Part shown: positions 1-9,710 of the stretch, piece by piece | How positions within the stretch are numbered: position 1 is the first letter of the stretch | How the letters are laid out: each line of letters starts with the position of its first letter | Notes under the pieces: generated by a model | Databases searched by the model: none | What the model was told of the DNA's origin: nothing | The model's input: only the letters and a program-made list of their open reading frames with translations | Position numbers and translations under genes: made by a program | Origin: an uncultured Phocaeicola sp. | GTDB taxonomy: Bacteria; Bacteroidota; Bacteroidia; Bacteroidales; Bacteroidaceae | DNA length: 23,840 nt | Assembly: GCA_958434805.1 (NCBI GenBank) | Contig: CAUBDX010000037.1 | Span: 1-23,840 of the forward strand | Reading direction: 5' to 3'

Positions 1-322
1 TAATATTACCATTGTTTGAAGCACGGTAACCTACACCGACAAGTTCCAGTTCTTTCTTATAACCTTCAGAAACACCAATAACCATGTTGTTAACCAAAGA
101 ACGATACAAGCCATGAAAAGCATGTCTTTGTTTTACGTTATCCAACATCGCGTTTTCGTTTTCTGTCAACATCACATGTCCATCTTCAATTGCAACATTG
201 ATAGAAGGATCAACAAATTGGCTAAGTTCGCCTTTAGGACCTTTTACAGTAACTACATTATCCTTCAGAGTAACTGTTACTCCAGTGGGAATACTAATGG
301 GTAATTTTCCTATTCTTGACAT
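1..322 (-). CDS. rplF: 50S ribosomal protein L6, 5' part (runs off window)
   Basis: Large-subunit protein that binds 23S rRNA near the sarcin-ricin loop and the factor-binding site. Read from the ATG at 322-320, the frame stays open to base 1 and gives 107 residues beginning MSRIGKLPISIPTGVTVTL, with the family-typical VTVKGPKGELS stretch and the RSLVNNMVIGVSEGYKKELE segment that joins the two repeated L6 domains. Full-length L6 is roughly 180-190 residues, so the second domain and the stop lie outside the window. It follows rpsH after a 14-base spacer that carries a complete AGGAGG seven bases before the ATG, one of the few strong Shine-Dalgarno sites here. The order rpsN-rpsH-rplF is the standard spc-operon order. 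Identity is secure; only the C-terminal end is unseen. Confidence 0.96.
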   Translation of the reverse strand, partial: MSRIGKLPISIPTGVTVTLKDNVVTVKGPKGELSQFVDPSINVAIEDGHVMLTENENAMLDNVKQRHAFHGLYRSLVNNMVIGVSEGYKKELELVGVGYRASNNGNI

Positions 323-329
323 TGCTTAT

Positions 330-335
330 CCTCCT
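330..335 (-). promoter_or_regulatory. strong Shine-Dalgarno site for rplF
   Basis: The minus strand reads AGGAGG, then seven bases, then the rplF ATG. This is a full match to the usual anti-Shine-Dalgarno sequence, and it fits between the rpsH stop (337-339) and rplF. Most starts in this window have only A-rich leaders, so it stands out. Confidence 0.7.
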
Positions 336-336
336 A

Positions 337-732
337 TTAATATACGTAACAAAGAACTTCACCACCGATTTTCAGTTCAGCAGCTTCTTTGTTAGTCATT
401 ACACCTTTGGAAGTAGATATTATAGCAATACCTAAACCATTAATAACTCTCGGCATGTCTTTGTAACCCGTATACTTACGTAAACCCGGAGTAGAAACTC
501 TAATAAGCTTCTTAATAGCATTTACTTTGTTTACTGTGTCATACTTCAAAGCCACCTTGATAGTTCCTTGAGGACCATCTTCTACGAATTTGTAGTTCAG
601 AATGTAGCCTTTTTCGAAAAGAATCTTAGTGATTTCCTTTTTCAAATTTGAGGCAGGCACTTCTACTACTCTGTGCTTTGCACTAATTGCATTTCTCAAT
701 CTGGTGAGATAATCTGCGATTGGATCTGTCAT
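337..732 (-). CDS. rpsH: 30S ribosomal protein S8
   Basis: Primary 16S rRNA-binding protein of the central domain; in E. coli it also represses spc-operon translation. The 131-residue product has the normal length and starts MTDPIADYLTRLRNAISA, the family N-terminus. The C-terminal half holds the conserved STSKGVMTNKEAA motif (about residues 106-118) and ends GGEVLCYVY. The ATG at 732 is preceded by an AT-rich leader with no Shine-Dalgarno match, as is common in Bacteroidota. It lies between rpsN (57-base spacer) and rplF in the conserved spc order. I saw no S8-type hairpin in the sequence before rplE, where E. coli S8 acts. Confidence 0.98.
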   Translation of the reverse strand: MTDPIADYLTRLRNAISAKHRVVEVPASNLKKEITKILFEKGYILNYKFVEDGPQGTIKVALKYDTVNKVNAIKKLIRVSTPGLRKYTGYKDMPRVINGLGIAIISTSKGVMTNKEAAELKIGGEVLCYVY

Positions 733-789
733 ATAATAATAAATTAAATTAATCAGGACTACCCTGACAATATTTAAAAATAAAAAGAA

Positions 790-1089
790 TTACCAGCTTG
801 CTTTCTTTACGCCCGGAATCAAACCATTAGAAGCCATTTCGCGGAACTGAATTCTTGAAATTCCGAACTGACGAATATAGCCTTTAGGACGACCGGTCAA
901 TTTACAACGGTTGTGCAAACGAATAGGATTAGCATTCTTAGGAATAGCCTGTAATTTCTGAGCAGCTTCAAAAGCTTCAGCAGGATCACCTGAGTTGACA
1001 ATCTTTTTCAACGCAGCACGTTTTTCAGCATATTTGGCTACAAGTTTGGCTCTTTTTACTTCACGAGCCTTCATTGATTCTTTTGCCAT
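790..1089 (-). CDS. rpsN: 30S ribosomal protein S14, long zinc-free type
   Basis: Small-subunit head protein that contacts 16S rRNA beside S3 and S10. The 99-residue frame begins [16 protein letters not shown] and contains the S14 signature [20 protein letters not shown] (about residues 60-79). Only one cysteine (C62) is present, so the two CxxC pairs of zinc-binding S14 are absent; with the length near 100 residues this is the long, zinc-independent form. The start follows rplE after only 6 bases. There is no Shine-Dalgarno sequence before the ATG. Confidence 0.98.
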
Positions 1090-1095
1090 AATATA

Positions 1096-1653
1096 TTAAT
1101 CTTTTTTTGAGTTTTTAAACGGTAAACCAAATTCCTTCAACAAAGCATAACCTTCTTCATCTGTCGGAGCAGAAGTTACAAAGGTAATATTCATTCCGAG
1201 AATTTTAGTAATACTATCGATATTTATTTCAGGGAAAATGATTTGTTCCTGAATACCCAATGTATAGTTACCTCGTCCATCAAACTTGCTTTCGATACCT
1301 TTAAAGTCACGGATACGTGGCAAAGCAACACGAACAAGTTTTTCAAGGAACTCATACATTCTTTCACGACGCAAAGTCACCATTACGCCAATCGGCATTT
1401 TCTTACGTAACTTAAAGTTAGCGATATCTTTACGTGAAACTGTTGCAACAGCTTTCTGACCAGTAATTGCTGTTAACTCATTAATAGCAACTTCAATAAT
1501 CTTCTTGTCTGCAACAGCCATACCCAAGCCCTGATTGATAACAATCTTCTTAAGTACGGGGATCTGCATTGTTGAAGAATATTGGAACTGATTCTTTAAT
1601 GCAGGCGCAATGCGCTCTGCATATTCTTTCTTAAGGCTAGCAGTATTACTCAT
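1096..1653 (-). CDS. rplE: 50S ribosomal protein L5
   Basis: Central-protuberance protein that binds 5S rRNA and contacts P-site tRNA. The 185-residue product has the conserved stretches [12 protein letters not shown] (near residue 33), [20 protein letters not shown] (about 73-92), [19 protein letters not shown] (about 117-135) and a C-terminal [10 protein letters not shown]. The ATG overlaps the rplX stop by one base (TAATG), which points to translational coupling. A purine run reading AGGAG ends eight bases before the ATG, but it is formed by the last codons of rplX, so it may be a coincidence of coding. Typical spc-operon position between rplX and rpsN. Confidence 0.98.
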   Translation of the reverse strand: MSNTASLKKEYAERIAPALKNQFQYSSTMQIPVLKKIVINQGLGMAVADKKIIEVAINELTAITGQKAVATVSRKDIANFKLRKKMPIGVMVTLRRERMYEFLEKLVRVALPRIRDFKGIESKFDGRGNYTLGIQEQIIFPEINIDSITKILGMNITFVTSAPTDEEGYALLKEFGLPFKNSKKD

Positions 1654-1976
1654 TATTTAATCTCCTCTCCTGATTTTTTAGCATAACGAACAAATGTTCT
1701 TCCATCAGAACTTTCTCTTCTACCAATACGTGTCGGTTTACCTGTTTTAGGGTCTACCGGATTCAAGTTTGAGATGTGAATAGGAGCTTCCTGCTTCACA
1801 ATACCTCCCTGAGGATTCTTTGCATTGGGTTTTGTGCTCTTAGATACCATGTTGATACCTTCTACCACTGCACGTCCTTCTTTAACAAGAACTTTCAACA
1901 CGCGGCCAGTTTTACCCTTATCTTCACCAGAATTTACGTAAACTGTATCGCCTTTTTTAATATGTAATTTACTCAT
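1653..1976 (-). CDS. rplX: 50S ribosomal protein L24
   Basis: Early-assembly large-subunit protein that initiates folding of 23S rRNA domain I. The 107-residue product opens [20 protein letters not shown], followed by GKTGRVL; this is the KOW motif that defines the family (about residues 6-27). Further matches are the [14 protein letters not shown] segment and [20 protein letters not shown]. The stop codon shares its last A with the rplE ATG. The gap to rplN upstream is 20 bases. Confidence 0.98.
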   Translation of the reverse strand: MSKLHIKKGDTVYVNSGEDKGKTGRVLKVLVKEGRAVVEGINMVSKSTKPNAKNPQGGIVKQEAPIHISNLNPVDPKTGKPTRIGRRESSDGRTFVRYAKKSGEEIK

Positions 1977-1996
1977 TACTTAAATCTTTTACAAAA

Positions 1997-2362
1997 TTAA
2001 AGTACTTCAGGTGCAAGTGATACCACTTTCATGTTTGCAGCACGCAACTCTCTTGCAACAGGGCCAAAAATACGACTTCCTCTAATTTCACCTGCATTAT
2101 TCAACAATACGCAAGCATTATCATCAAAACGAATATAAGAACCATCAGCACGACGGATTTCTTTCTTAGTACGTACAATTAAAGCCTTTGATACTGCACC
2201 TTTTTTAACATCACTAGAGGGGATTACACTCTTGATAGAAACTACAATGACATCCCCTACAGAAGCGTAACGTCTCTTCGTACCGCCTAATACGCGGATA
2301 CAAAGAGCTTCTTTAGCGCCACTGTTGTCACACACTGTAAGTCTGGATTCTACTTGTATCAT
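1997..2362 (-). CDS. rplN: 50S ribosomal protein L14
   Basis: Conserved large-subunit interface protein that takes part in bridges to 16S rRNA. The 121-residue product begins [19 protein letters not shown] and carries the strongly conserved [20 protein letters not shown] segment (about residues 22-41) and [11 protein letters not shown] near residues 97-107. Its length is close to the usual 122. It starts two bases after rpsQ, so the two are probably co-translated. rplN opens the spc block in E. coli under a separate promoter; here I see no room for one. Confidence 0.98.
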   Translation of the reverse strand: MIQVESRLTVCDNSGAKEALCIRVLGGTKRRYASVGDVIVVSIKSVIPSSDVKKGAVSKALIVRTKKEIRRADGSYIRFDDNACVLLNNAGEIRGSRIFGPVARELRAANMKVVSLAPEVL

Positions 2363-2364
2363 AA

Positions 2365-2622
2365 TTACTTAGCTCTTTCAATTATTTCAACCAATCTCCA
2401 TCTCTTAGTTTTGCTCAAAGGACGAGTTTCCATGATGTGTACTGTATCACCTACATTACATTCATTCTTTTCATCATGAGCATGGTACTTCTTCGTCTTA
2501 GAAACGAATTTACCATAAATAGGGTGTTTTTCCTTAAACTTAGCAGCAACAGTAATGGTCTTATCCATTTTATTGCTTACTACAACACCAGTTCTTTCTT
2601 TTCTTAAATTTCTAGCTTCCAT
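2365..2622 (-). CDS. rpsQ: 30S ribosomal protein S17
   Basis: Primary 16S rRNA-binding protein of the 5' domain. From the ATG at 2622 the product has 85 residues and starts [20 protein letters not shown], then shows the family motifs [20 protein letters not shown] and the C-terminal [14 protein letters not shown]. An in-frame ATG nine bases upstream (2631-2629) would add MVL and leave only two bases after the rpmC stop. I prefer 2622 because the family N-terminus begins near there, but neither start has a Shine-Dalgarno site to decide it. It sits between rpmC and rplN as in most bacteria. Confidence 0.95.
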   Translation of the reverse strand: MEARNLRKERTGVVVSNKMDKTITVAAKFKEKHPIYGKFVSKTKKYHAHDEKNECNVGDTVHIMETRPLSKTKRWRLVEIIERAK

Positions 2623-2633
2623 GAGGACCATTA

Positions 2634-2828
2634 TTATTTGTTAAGTTCTCTCTGACGCAATTCTGCTTTCATACGCGCGATTGTTCTGCGTAATTTCTTA
2701 ATCTGTGCAGGATTATCCAGCGGAGAGATAGAATGATTTAAAACCATCTGATTGTAATTGGCTACTTCAGCTTCAATTCTTTCTGCCAATTCATTGGTAG
2801 CTATTTCTCTAATTTCTGCAATCTTCAT
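2634..2828 (-). CDS. rpmC: 50S ribosomal protein L29
   Basis: Small two-helix protein at the rim of the polypeptide exit tunnel, beside L23, where trigger factor and SRP dock. The 64-residue product is the usual length, begins [20 protein letters not shown] and ends with the conserved [20 protein letters not shown] pattern (about residues 39-58). Spacers to rplP (6 bases) and rpsQ are minimal. Confidence 0.97.
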   Translation of the reverse strand: MKIAEIREIATNELAERIEAEVANYNQMVLNHSISPLDNPAQIKKLRRTIARMKAELRQRELNK

Positions 2829-2834
2829 AATAAA

Positions 2835-3269
2835 TTAAGCATTTTGATTTTGAGCATCGTAATCACGTCTAACTATAAACTTAGTAGTAACAGGAAGCTT
2901 CTGTGCTGCAAGACGCAAAGCTTCTTTAGCTACCTCATAAGGAACACCTTCTGCCTCGATGATAATACGACCCGGAGTAACCGGAGCAACGAAACCTTCA
3001 GGAGCACCTTTACCTTTACCCATACGCACATCAGCAGGCTTGCGAGTAATAGGTTTGTCCGGGAAAATACGGATCCAAATCTGTCCTTGACGTTGCATAT
3101 ATCTTGTTACCGCAATACGTGCAGCTTCAATTTGTCTACCTGTAATCCATTTAGTCTCCAAAGATTTAATTCCAAATGAGCCAAAAGCCAATTGGTTTCC
3201 TCTTTGAGCATTTCCTTTCTGACTGCCCTTCTGCTGTCTTCTGAATTTTGTCTTTTTCGGTTGTAACAT
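2835..3269 (-). CDS. rplP: 50S ribosomal protein L16
   Basis: Late-assembly protein near the A-site tRNA elbow and the peptidyl-transferase region. The 144-residue product starts [19 protein letters not shown], carries [20 protein letters not shown] (about residues 65-84) and the glycine-rich [14 protein letters not shown] loop. The arginine before MGKGKG (R82) aligns with the arginine that is hydroxylated in E. coli L16; whether it is modified here cannot be read from DNA. A weak AGGA lies four bases before the ATG. Confidence 0.98.
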
Positions 3270-3290
3270 AATTCCTAAAATTCAAATCCG

Positions 3291-4022
3291 TTAGCGATTG
3301 TTTTTCTTTCTTTTGAAGTTCTTACCACCGTTATTGTTGCCATTACCACCACGACCACTCTCTTTAGTCTGAGTAAAGTTGGGCGCTAATTCTCTCTTAC
3401 CATACACTTCACCACGGCAAATCCATACTTTAATACCCAGCAAACCAACTTTAGTCAAAGCTTCTGCATGACAGTAGTCAATATCTGCACGGAAAGTATG
3501 CAACGGAGTTCTTCCTTCTTTATACATTTCAGAACGGGCCATTTCTGCTCCATTCAAACGTCCTGAAATCAACACTTTGATACCTTCAGCGCCCATACGC
3601 ATTGTATTAGCGATAGCCATCTTGATGGCACGGCGATAGGCAATCTTACCTTCTACCTGACGAGCGATATTATTAGCAACAATAACAGCATCCAACTCAG
3701 GTCTCTTCACTTCAAAGATATTGATCTGAATATCTTTGTCCGTGATCTTCTTCAACTCTTCTTTCAACTTGTCAACTTCCTGACCGCCTTTACCAATGAT
3801 AATACCCGGACGTGCTGTACAAACCGTAATTGTCACCAATTTCAGTGTACGTTCAATAACAATTCTTGAAACGCTGGCTTTTGCAAGTCTGGCATTCAAA
3901 TATTTACGGATTTTGCTGTCTTCCAACAAAGCATCACCATAATCGTTGCCACCGTACCAGTTAGAATCCCATCCTCTGATAATTCCTAAACGGTTGCTTA
4001 TCGGATTAACTTTCTGTCCCAT
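3291..4022 (-). CDS. rpsC: 30S ribosomal protein S3
   Basis: Forms the mRNA entry channel with S4 and S5. The 243-residue product starts [20 protein letters not shown], contains the KH domain with its GKGG loop at residues 77-80 (within [20 protein letters not shown]), and the C-terminal S3 domain with [13 protein letters not shown] and GVKVWI-like [13 protein letters not shown]. The last 20 or so residues form a low-complexity basic tail rich in Gly, Asn and Lys after the GRGGNG stretch; such tails vary freely between species. It follows rplV after 6 bases. Confidence 0.98.
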   Translation of the reverse strand: MGQKVNPISNRLGIIRGWDSNWYGGNDYGDALLEDSKIRKYLNARLAKASVSRIVIERTLKLVTITVCTARPGIIIGKGGQEVDKLKEELKKITDKDIQINIFEVKRPELDAVIVANNIARQVEGKIAYRRAIKMAIANTMRMGAEGIKVLISGRLNGAEMARSEMYKEGRTPLHTFRADIDYCHAEALTKVGLLGIKVWICRGEVYGKRELAPNFTQTKESGRGGNGNNNGGKNFKRKKNNR

Positions 4023-4028
4023 CTAGTC

Positions 4029-4439
4029 TTAATTTTGATTATCATTAGTACTCTTAGAATCAACGAACAAAGTCACGTGATTTGAACGTTTACGAATTCT
4101 GTAACCTCTACCCTGCGGAGCCGGTCTCATTCTTTTCAAGGTTGCTCCCCCGTCAACATAAATCTTAGTTACAAAAAGTTCGCCGTCTTCAGCTTTGCGT
4201 TCGTTTTTCTGTTCCCAGTTAGCAATAGCAGAGCGCAACAGTTTTTCCACTCTTGCAGAAGCTTCTTTAGAAGAAAACTTCAAGACACCCAGTGCACGGT
4301 TCACTTCCATACCACGGATCATGTCAGCCACGAGACGCATTTTTCGCGGAGAAGTAGGAACATTTTGCAACTTTGCAAAATACATGGTCTTAAGGGCTTC
4401 TTTTCTTTTTTCAGCCGATATTTTTTTTCTTGCTCCCAT
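4029..4439 (-). CDS. rplV: 50S ribosomal protein L22
   Basis: Lines the polypeptide exit tunnel; its long beta-hairpin forms part of the constriction where macrolides act and where SecM-type arrest peptides are sensed. The 136-residue product has [18 protein letters not shown] (about residues 26-43), then the hairpin loop [20 protein letters not shown] (about 98-117). This loop is intact and shows no deletion of the kind linked to macrolide resistance. N- and C-terminal extensions ([16 protein letters not shown] and SKSTNDNQN) make it longer than the 110-residue E. coli protein. Confidence 0.98.
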   Translation of the reverse strand: MGARKKISAEKRKEALKTMYFAKLQNVPTSPRKMRLVADMIRGMEVNRALGVLKFSSKEASARVEKLLRSAIANWEQKNERKAEDGELFVTKIYVDGGATLKRMRPAPQGRGYRIRKRSNHVTLFVDSKSTNDNQN

Positions 4440-4475
4440 TATTTATTACTTTATTATTTCTTCAGATTATCCTGC

Positions 4476-4745
4476 TTATTTTTTCTTATTACCTGCATGG
4501 CCGCGGAATGTACGTGTCGGTGCAAATTCACCCAATTTGTGTCCTACCATGTTTTCTGTAACGTAAACAGGAATAAATTTATTTCCGTTATGAACTGCAA
4601 TTGTATGCCCTACAAAATCAGGCGAAATCATTGAAGCTCTAGCCCAAGTTTTAACGACACTCTTTTTGCCGCTCTCATTCATAGCAAGCACTTTGCTTTC
4701 CAGTTTTACGTTAATATATGGACCTTTTTTTAATGAACGACTCAT
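4476..4745 (-). CDS. rpsS: 30S ribosomal protein S19
   Basis: Head protein that pairs with S13 and contacts A-site tRNA. The 89-residue product begins [20 protein letters not shown], the family signature, and includes [20 protein letters not shown] and [20 protein letters not shown] followed by GHAGNKKK. Length and sequence are ordinary. Position rplB-rpsS-rplV is the standard S10 order. Confidence 0.98.
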   Translation of the reverse strand: MSRSLKKGPYINVKLESKVLAMNESGKKSVVKTWARASMISPDFVGHTIAVHNGNKFIPVYVTENMVGHKLGEFAPTRTFRGHAGNKKK

Positions 4746-4767
4746 AATTTACTCAATTAATCAGTTA

Positions 4768-5589
4768 TTACTTTCTTCTCTCAATAATATACTTAGAAGA
4801 CTGTTTTTTCGGAGCTCTTGTCTTCAAGCCCTTAGCATACAAGCCTGTACGTGATCTTGGATGACCTCCTGAAGCGCGTCCTTCACCACCACCCATCGGG
4901 TGATCAACAGGATTCATAACAACACCACGGTTGCGAGGACGACGACCCATCCAACGAGTACGACCTGCCTTACCGGAAGATTCCAATCCATGATCAGAGT
5001 TACCAACGCTACCAATAGTAGCCTTACAAGCACTAAGTATTTGTCTTACCTCACCTGAAGGCAATTTAATCACACAATACTTGCCTTCTCTTGAAGTTAA
5101 CTGAGCAAAATTACCAGCTGATCTTACCAAAGCTGCACCTTGACCCGGACGTAATTCTATATTGTGAATTACAGTACCAACGGGGATGTTTTCAAGCGGA
5201 AGTGCGTTACCAATCTCAGGCGCTGCATTCGCTCCAGACACCAATGTGCTACCAACTTGCAATCCATTAGGAGCAATAATATATCTCTTTTCACCATCAG
5301 CATAAAACAGCAAAGCAATACGAGCCGAACGATTCGGATCGTATTCTATAGTTTTAACAACTGCGGGTACACCGTCTTTGTTTCTCTTGAAATCAATAAG
5401 TCTGTATTTTCTCTTGTGACCACCGCCCATATAGCGCATTGTCATTTTACCAACGTTGTTGCGACCACCTGTTGAGCGTTTTCCAAATACAAGAGACTTT
5501 TCTGGTACCGATGCAGTAATCTCTTCAAAAGTACCAATAATTTTATGTCTTTGCCCCGGTGTTGTGGGCTTAAATTTACGTACTGCCAT
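4768..5589 (-). CDS. rplB: 50S ribosomal protein L2
   Basis: Largest and most conserved large-subunit protein, needed for subunit joining and peptidyl-transferase assembly. The 273-residue product matches throughout: [37 protein letters not shown] (about residues 49-68), [20 protein letters not shown] (197-216) and [14 protein letters not shown] (225-238). H230 corresponds to E. coli H229, the histidine long tied to peptidyl-transferase function. The 5-base spacer to rplW supports co-translation. Confidence 0.99.
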   Translation of the reverse strand: MAVRKFKPTTPGQRHKIIGTFEEITASVPEKSLVFGKRSTGGRNNVGKMTMRYMGGGHKRKYRLIDFKRNKDGVPAVVKTIEYDPNRSARIALLFYADGEKRYIIAPNGLQVGSTLVSGANAAPEIGNALPLENIPVGTVIHNIELRPGQGAALVRSAGNFAQLTSREGKYCVIKLPSGEVRQILSACKATIGSVGNSDHGLESSGKAGRTRWMGRRPRNRGVVMNPVDHPMGGGEGRASGGHPRSRTGLYAKGLKTRAPKKQSSKYIIERRK

Positions 5590-5594
5590 CTTTA

Positions 5595-5885
5595 TTAAAT
5601 ATTGCTATAAAAATCAATAGTATCGCCTTCTTTCAATGTTACGATAGCTTTCTTATAAGCATTCGTACGACCATTGATGATTCCAGACTTAGTGTAACGG
5701 CTTTTACTCTTTCCCGAGTATTTTAGCGTATTTACATCTACTACTGTAACATTATACAAAGCTTCAATCTCACTCTTAATTTCCAACTTGTTAGCTTCAG
5801 GACGTACAATAAAGCCGAATCGATTTAACTTCTCGGTAATTGCAGTCATTTTCTCAGTAACCAACGGTTTAATAATAATTCCCAT
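5595..5885 (-). CDS. rplW: 50S ribosomal protein L23
   Basis: Sits at the tunnel exit and is the main docking point for trigger factor and SRP. The 96-residue product starts [16 protein letters not shown], the family N-terminus, and ends with the conserved [20 protein letters not shown] pattern (about residues 62-81) and [15 protein letters not shown]. Its start is marked by AAAAGGAGG eight bases upstream, an almost ideal Shine-Dalgarno arrangement and rare in this window. It lies between rplD and rplB as expected. Confidence 0.98.
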   Translation of the reverse strand: MGIIIKPLVTEKMTAITEKLNRFGFIVRPEANKLEIKSEIEALYNVTVVDVNTLKYSGKSKSRYTKSGIINGRTNAYKKAIVTLKEGDTIDFYSNI

Positions 5886-5893
5886 TATCTAAG

Positions 5894-5902
5894 CCTCCTT
5901 TT
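5894..5902 (-). promoter_or_regulatory. strong Shine-Dalgarno site for rplW
   Basis: The minus strand reads AAAAGGAGG and then eight bases to the rplW ATG. Both match and spacing are close to the classical optimum. It lies wholly in the 21-base rplD-rplW spacer, so it is not forced by coding. Confidence 0.7.
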
Positions 5903-5906
5903 TAAA

Positions 5907-6533
5907 TTAAGATAAGATATTCTCGATAGCCTTGAGCGAGTTTTCTGTAACAACAAGAGTTTCAGCATTCAATACATTGTAAGTATTTAATGCAGAAGCA
6001 ATTGCTACATTAGCACGTTCGATGTTACGAGCTGACAAATATACATTTTTATTAGCTTCCGGCAAAACAAGAAGCAACTTTTTGTCAGCAATTTTAAGAT
6101 TATTTACCATAGAAACGAAATCCTTAGTCTTTGGAGCCTCAAATGTGAAGTCTTCAACAATAATGATTGCGTTTTCTTGAGCTTTATAAGACAATGCCGA
6201 CTTGCGAGCCAATGTCTTAACTTTTTTATTCAACTTAAACCAATAGTCACGAGGTTTAGGACCAAACACGCGAGCACCACCCACCAATACCGGAGAGTTG
6301 ATATCACCACGACGAGCACCGCCACCACCTTTCTGACGACCTAATTTACGAGTAGAACCGCTGATTTCGCTTCTTTCTTTAGATTTATGAGTTCCCTGAC
6401 GTTGGTTAGCCATAAACTGCTTAACGTCCAAATAGATAGCGTGGTCATTGGGTTCAATTCCGAAGATAGATTCGTTTAACGTAACCTTTCTTCCGGTGTC
6501 TTCACCTTTAATATTTAATACGTTAACTTCCAT
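5907..6533 (-). CDS. rplD: 50S ribosomal protein L4
   Basis: Its extended loop reaches the exit tunnel opposite L22. In E. coli L4 also represses the S10 operon at both transcription and translation. The 208-residue product carries [20 protein letters not shown] (about residues 61-80), the tunnel loop, with no deletion, then [20 protein letters not shown]. The first ATG overlaps the rplC stop (TAATG), indicating coupling to L3. If autoregulation by L4 exists here, the structured fusA-rpsJ spacer is the natural place to look. Confidence 0.98.
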   Translation of the reverse strand: MEVNVLNIKGEDTGRKVTLNESIFGIEPNDHAIYLDVKQFMANQRQGTHKSKERSEISGSTRKLGRQKGGGGARRGDINSPVLVGGARVFGPKPRDYWFKLNKKVKTLARKSALSYKAQENAIIIVEDFTFEAPKTKDFVSMVNNLKIADKKLLLVLPEANKNVYLSARNIERANVAIASALNTYNVLNAETLVVTENSLKAIENILS

Positions 6534-7150
6534 TATTTCTCAATTATTACGATTGAACCTTTGCAACCCGGAACAGAACCCTTGATCAAAAGCAAGTTGT
6601 GTTCAGGAATTACCTTTAATACCTGTAAGTTGTGAGTAGTTACTCTGTCACCACCCATTTGACCACCCATGCGCATTCCTTTGAATACTTTTGCAGGGTA
6701 AGAACAAGCACCGATAGAACCCGGCTTACGAGCACGGTTGTGCTGACCGTGAGTAGTCTGACCTACACCACCAAATCCGTGACGTTTAACAACACCCTGG
6801 AAACCTTTACCCTTTGAGGTACCGATTACATCCACGTAAGTTGCATCGTTAAACAATTCTACAGTGATAGTATCACCTAAATTCAATTCCTGTGAGAAAT
6901 CTTTGAACTCGGCCAAGTGTCTCTTCGGAGTTACTCCAGCTTTCTTAAAGTGACCCATCAACGGTTTTGTAGTATGTTTTTCCTTTTTGTCCTGGAAACC
7001 TACCTGAACAGCTGCATAGCCATCTTTTTCTACACTCTTAATCTGAGTAACTACACAAGGACCAGCTTCGATAACAGTGCATGGTACATTTTTACCATCA
7101 GCACTGAAAACGGATGTCATTCCGATTTTCTTTCCTAATAATCCTGGCAT
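6533..7150 (-). CDS. rplC: 50S ribosomal protein L3
   Basis: One of the first proteins in 23S assembly; its central extension reaches the peptidyl-transferase centre, where mutations confer linezolid and tiamulin resistance. The 205-residue product begins [20 protein letters not shown] and contains [20 protein letters not shown] (about residues 109-128), a Gly/His/Arg-rich [18 protein letters not shown] and [13 protein letters not shown]. All of these are ordinary. The start ATG lies 21 bases after the rpsJ stop; the end overlaps rplD by one base. Confidence 0.98.
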   Translation of the reverse strand: MPGLLGKKIGMTSVFSADGKNVPCTVIEAGPCVVTQIKSVEKDGYAAVQVGFQDKKEKHTTKPLMGHFKKAGVTPKRHLAEFKDFSQELNLGDTITVELFNDATYVDVIGTSKGKGFQGVVKRHGFGGVGQTTHGQHNRARKPGSIGACSYPAKVFKGMRMGGQMGGDRVTTHNLQVLKVIPEHNLLLIKGSVPGCKGSIVIIEK

Positions 7151-7171
7151 TTCAGTTAATTTTTAAATGCA

Positions 7172-7477
7172 TTAAACTTTAATTTCTACTTCAACTCCAC
7201 TCGGTAATTCCAACTTCATCAGAGCGTCTACTGTCTTAGCTGTTGAGCTATAGATGTCGATTAATCTCTTGTAAGAAGACAATTCAAACTGTTCACGTGA
7301 CTTCTTGTTAACGAAAGTCGAACGGTTTACCGTAAAAATACGCTTGTGTGTAGGCAATGGAATAGGACCGCTAACAATAGCACCTGTTGCCTTCACTGTT
7401 CTAACGATCTTTTCAGCAGACTTGTCTACCAAGTTGTGATCGTAAGATTTCAGTTTAATTCTAATTTTTTGACTCAT
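7172..7477 (-). CDS. rpsJ: 30S ribosomal protein S10 (NusE)
   Basis: Head protein of the small subunit which, with NusB and NusG, also takes part in transcription antitermination and transcription-translation coupling. The 101-residue product has [20 protein letters not shown] (residues 4-23), [20 protein letters not shown] (about 37-56) and the typical [18 protein letters not shown] end. It is the first gene of the S10 block, preceded by an 84-base spacer with a strong hairpin. In E. coli this point has a separate promoter; here it directly follows fusA. Confidence 0.98.
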   Translation of the reverse strand: MSQKIRIKLKSYDHNLVDKSAEKIVRTVKATGAIVSGPIPLPTHKRIFTVNRSTFVNKKSREQFELSSYKRLIDIYSSTAKTVDALMKLELPSGVEVEIKV

Positions 7478-7512
7478 TAAATTTTAAATTAAAAAATGAT
7501 TAAATATAAAGT

Positions 7513-7550
7513 GGGGCCGGATTAAGAGTCATTCGCTAACCCGTCGCCCC
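7513..7550 (-). promoter_or_regulatory. RNA hairpin in the fusA-rpsJ spacer (candidate r-protein leader)
   Basis: Read on the minus strand, 7550-7536 pairs with 7525-7513: a GGGGC/GCCCC helix, a two-base GA bulge, then an eight-pair helix starting CGG/CCG, closing a 10-base loop. Two inner pairs are G-U on this strand and would be A-C mismatches on the other, so the fold favours the mRNA strand. It is much richer in GC than the flanking AT-rich spacer. No T run follows it, so it is not an intrinsic terminator. By position it could be a feedback or processing site for the S10 part of the operon; I cannot name a known motif. Confidence 0.6.
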
Positions 7551-7561
7551 TGCTTTTTTTA

Positions 7562-9679
7562 TTATACTAAGTCTACGCGACCTTTCACTTCTTCAAGTAC
7601 AGCCTTAGCAATAGAGCTGGAAACTTGAGCATGATGATCATAAGTCATAGATGATGTAGCACGGCCCGAAGTAATAGTACGCAAAGCTGTTACGTAACCA
7701 AACATTTCTGCCAAAGGTACTTTAGCTTTTACAATACGAGCTCCAGAACGGCTTGATTCCATACCTTCTACTTGACCACGACGCTTATTCAAGTCACCAA
7801 TAACATCACCCATGTTTTCTTCAGGAGTTACAACCTCCAGTTTCATAATAGGTTCAGTCAATACAGGACCTGCTTTAGCACATGCATTTTTGTAAGCCTG
7901 GATAGCACAGATCTCGAATGACAACTGGTCAGAGTCAACCGGATGGAATGAACCATCCTTCAAGACTACTTTCAGTGAATCAAGCGGATACCCTGCCAAC
8001 ACACCATTCTTCATTGCGGTCTGGAAACCTTTCTGAACTGATGGGATAAATTCCTTAGGAACATTACCGCCCTTCACTTCATCAATAAACTGCAAACCAC
8101 CTTGTGTAAAGTCTTCGTCAACCGGGCCGATTGCCACAATGATATCGGCAAACTTACCACGACCACCAGACTGCTTCTTATAAACTTCACGCAATTCAAC
8201 AGTCTTAGTGATAGCTTCCTTATAGTTAACCTGAGGTTTACCCTGGTTACATTCTACTTTAAACTCACGTTTCAGACGGTCGATAATAATATCCAAATGA
8301 AGCTCACCCATACCGGAAATAATAGTCTGACCGGACTGCTCATCAGTCTTAACAGTAAATGTCGGGTCTTCTTCAGCCAGTTTAGCCAAGCCATTAGACA
8401 ACTTGTCCAAATCTTTCTGAGTCTTAGGTTCAACTGCAATACCAATTACAGGATCAGGGAATTCCATCGATTCCAATACGATCGGTGCATCTTCATCACA
8501 CAACGTATCACCTGTACGGATATCCTTGAAACCAACACCGGCACCAATATCACCAGCTCCAATCACCTCTACAGGATTCTGTTTGTTTGAGTGCATCTGG
8601 AACAAACGTGATACACGTTCTTTTTTACCCGAACGAGTGTTATAGATATATGAACCAGCCTCTACCTTACCAGAGTAAACGCGGAAGAAAGTCAAACGTC
8701 CGACATAGGGGTCAGTTGCAATCTTAAATGCCAAAGCTGATGTTTTTTCATCCTCGCTAGGTTTACGGTCTTCCTCTGCTCCTGTAGTCGGATTAGTACC
8801 TACAATAGCAGGTGTATCCAACGGAGAAGGCAAGAACGCACAAACATAGTCAAGCAATGTCTGAACTCCCTTATTCTTGAATGAAGAGCCGCAGAACATC
8901 GGAACGATATCCATTTTCAATGTACCTGCACGCAAAGCACGCAAGATTTCTTCTTCAGTGATTGTAGAAGGATCATCAAAGAATTTCTCCATTAAAGCAT
9001 CGTCAAATTCAGCCACTTTTTCGAGCATTTTCTCTCTCCATTCATTAGCTTCATCAACCAAGTTCGCCGGAATTTCTTCTACGCTATAATCTGCACCCAT
9101 TGTTTCATCGTGCCACAAAATAGCTTTCATTTTGATCAAATCAACAACTCCTTTGAAGCTCTCTTCAGCACCAATAGGAATTACCACAGGGCAAGCATTT
9201 GCGCCTAATACATCCTTCATCTGGCGAACAACTTCGAAAAAGTCAGCACCAGAACGGTCCATTTTATTAACGTAACCAATACGAGGCACATTGTATTTAT
9301 CAGCCTGACGCCATACGGTTTCTGACTGAGGTTCAACACCACCAACCGCACAATAAGCTGCAACAGCTCCATCCAAGACACGTAAAGAACGTTCTACTTC
9401 AGCAGTAAAGTCAACGTGTCCCGGAGTGTCAATCAAGTTTATTTTATAAGTATTTCCCGCATATTTCCAACGAGTAGTAGTAGCAGCAGATGTAATAGTA
9501 ATACCACGTTCCTGCTCCTGCTCCATCCAGTCCATTGTTGCTGCACCATCATGCACCTCACCAATTTTGTGAGTCAAGCCAGTGTAGAACAAAATACGTT
9601 CTGAAGTCGTTGTCTTACCAGCATCAATGTGAGCCATGATACCGATATTGCGGGTCAAATGCAAATCATGTTTAGCCAT
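7562..9679 (-). CDS. fusA: elongation factor G, canonical GTPase form
   Basis: GTPase that drives translocation of tRNA and mRNA and, with the recycling factor, splits ribosomes. The 705-residue product has G1 AHIDAGKT (residues 16-23), G3 DTPGHVDF (84-91) and G4 NKMD (138-141), then domains II-V, including ADIIVAIGP and the C-terminal [20 protein letters not shown]. The catalytic histidine of DTPGH is present. Some Bacteroides also carry an EF-G paralog reported to lack GTPase activity; the intact motifs and the place in the str operon mark this one as the housekeeping form. An AAAGGA lies five bases before the ATG. It follows rpsG by 31 bases; tuf does not follow it, unlike in E. coli. Confidence 0.99.
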   Translation of the reverse strand: MAKHDLHLTRNIGIMAHIDAGKTTTSERILFYTGLTHKIGEVHDGAATMDWMEQEQERGITITSAATTTRWKYAGNTYKINLIDTPGHVDFTAEVERSLRVLDGAVAAYCAVGGVEPQSETVWRQADKYNVPRIGYVNKMDRSGADFFEVVRQMKDVLGANACPVVIPIGAEESFKGVVDLIKMKAILWHDETMGADYSVEEIPANLVDEANEWREKMLEKVAEFDDALMEKFFDDPSTITEEEILRALRAGTLKMDIVPMFCGSSFKNKGVQTLLDYVCAFLPSPLDTPAIVGTNPTTGAEEDRKPSEDEKTSALAFKIATDPYVGRLTFFRVYSGKVEAGSYIYNTRSGKKERVSRLFQMHSNKQNPVEVIGAGDIGAGVGFKDIRTGDTLCDEDAPIVLESMEFPDPVIGIAVEPKTQKDLDKLSNGLAKLAEEDPTFTVKTDEQSGQTIISGMGELHLDIIIDRLKREFKVECNQGKPQVNYKEAITKTVELREVYKKQSGGRGKFADIIVAIGPVDEDFTQGGLQFIDEVKGGNVPKEFIPSVQKGFQTAMKNGVLAGYPLDSLKVVLKDGSFHPVDSDQLSFEICAIQAYKNACAKAGPVLTEPIMKLEVVTPEENMGDVIGDLNKRRGQVEGMESSRSGARIVKAKVPLAEMFGYVTALRTITSGRATSSMTYDHHAQVSSSIAKAVLEEVKGRVDLV

Positions 9680-9710
9680 CTTCGTCCTTTACTTATTAAT
9701 TATTACTTGA

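Noticed and set aside
3291..3350. Gly/Asn/Lys-rich end of S3 as a frameshift or added domain
   Set aside because: The frame is continuous to a normal stop and low-complexity basic tails are common in S3.
8102..8590. 162-residue open frame on the plus strand
   Set aside because: Antisense shadow of fusA; no family features and no promoter in front of it.
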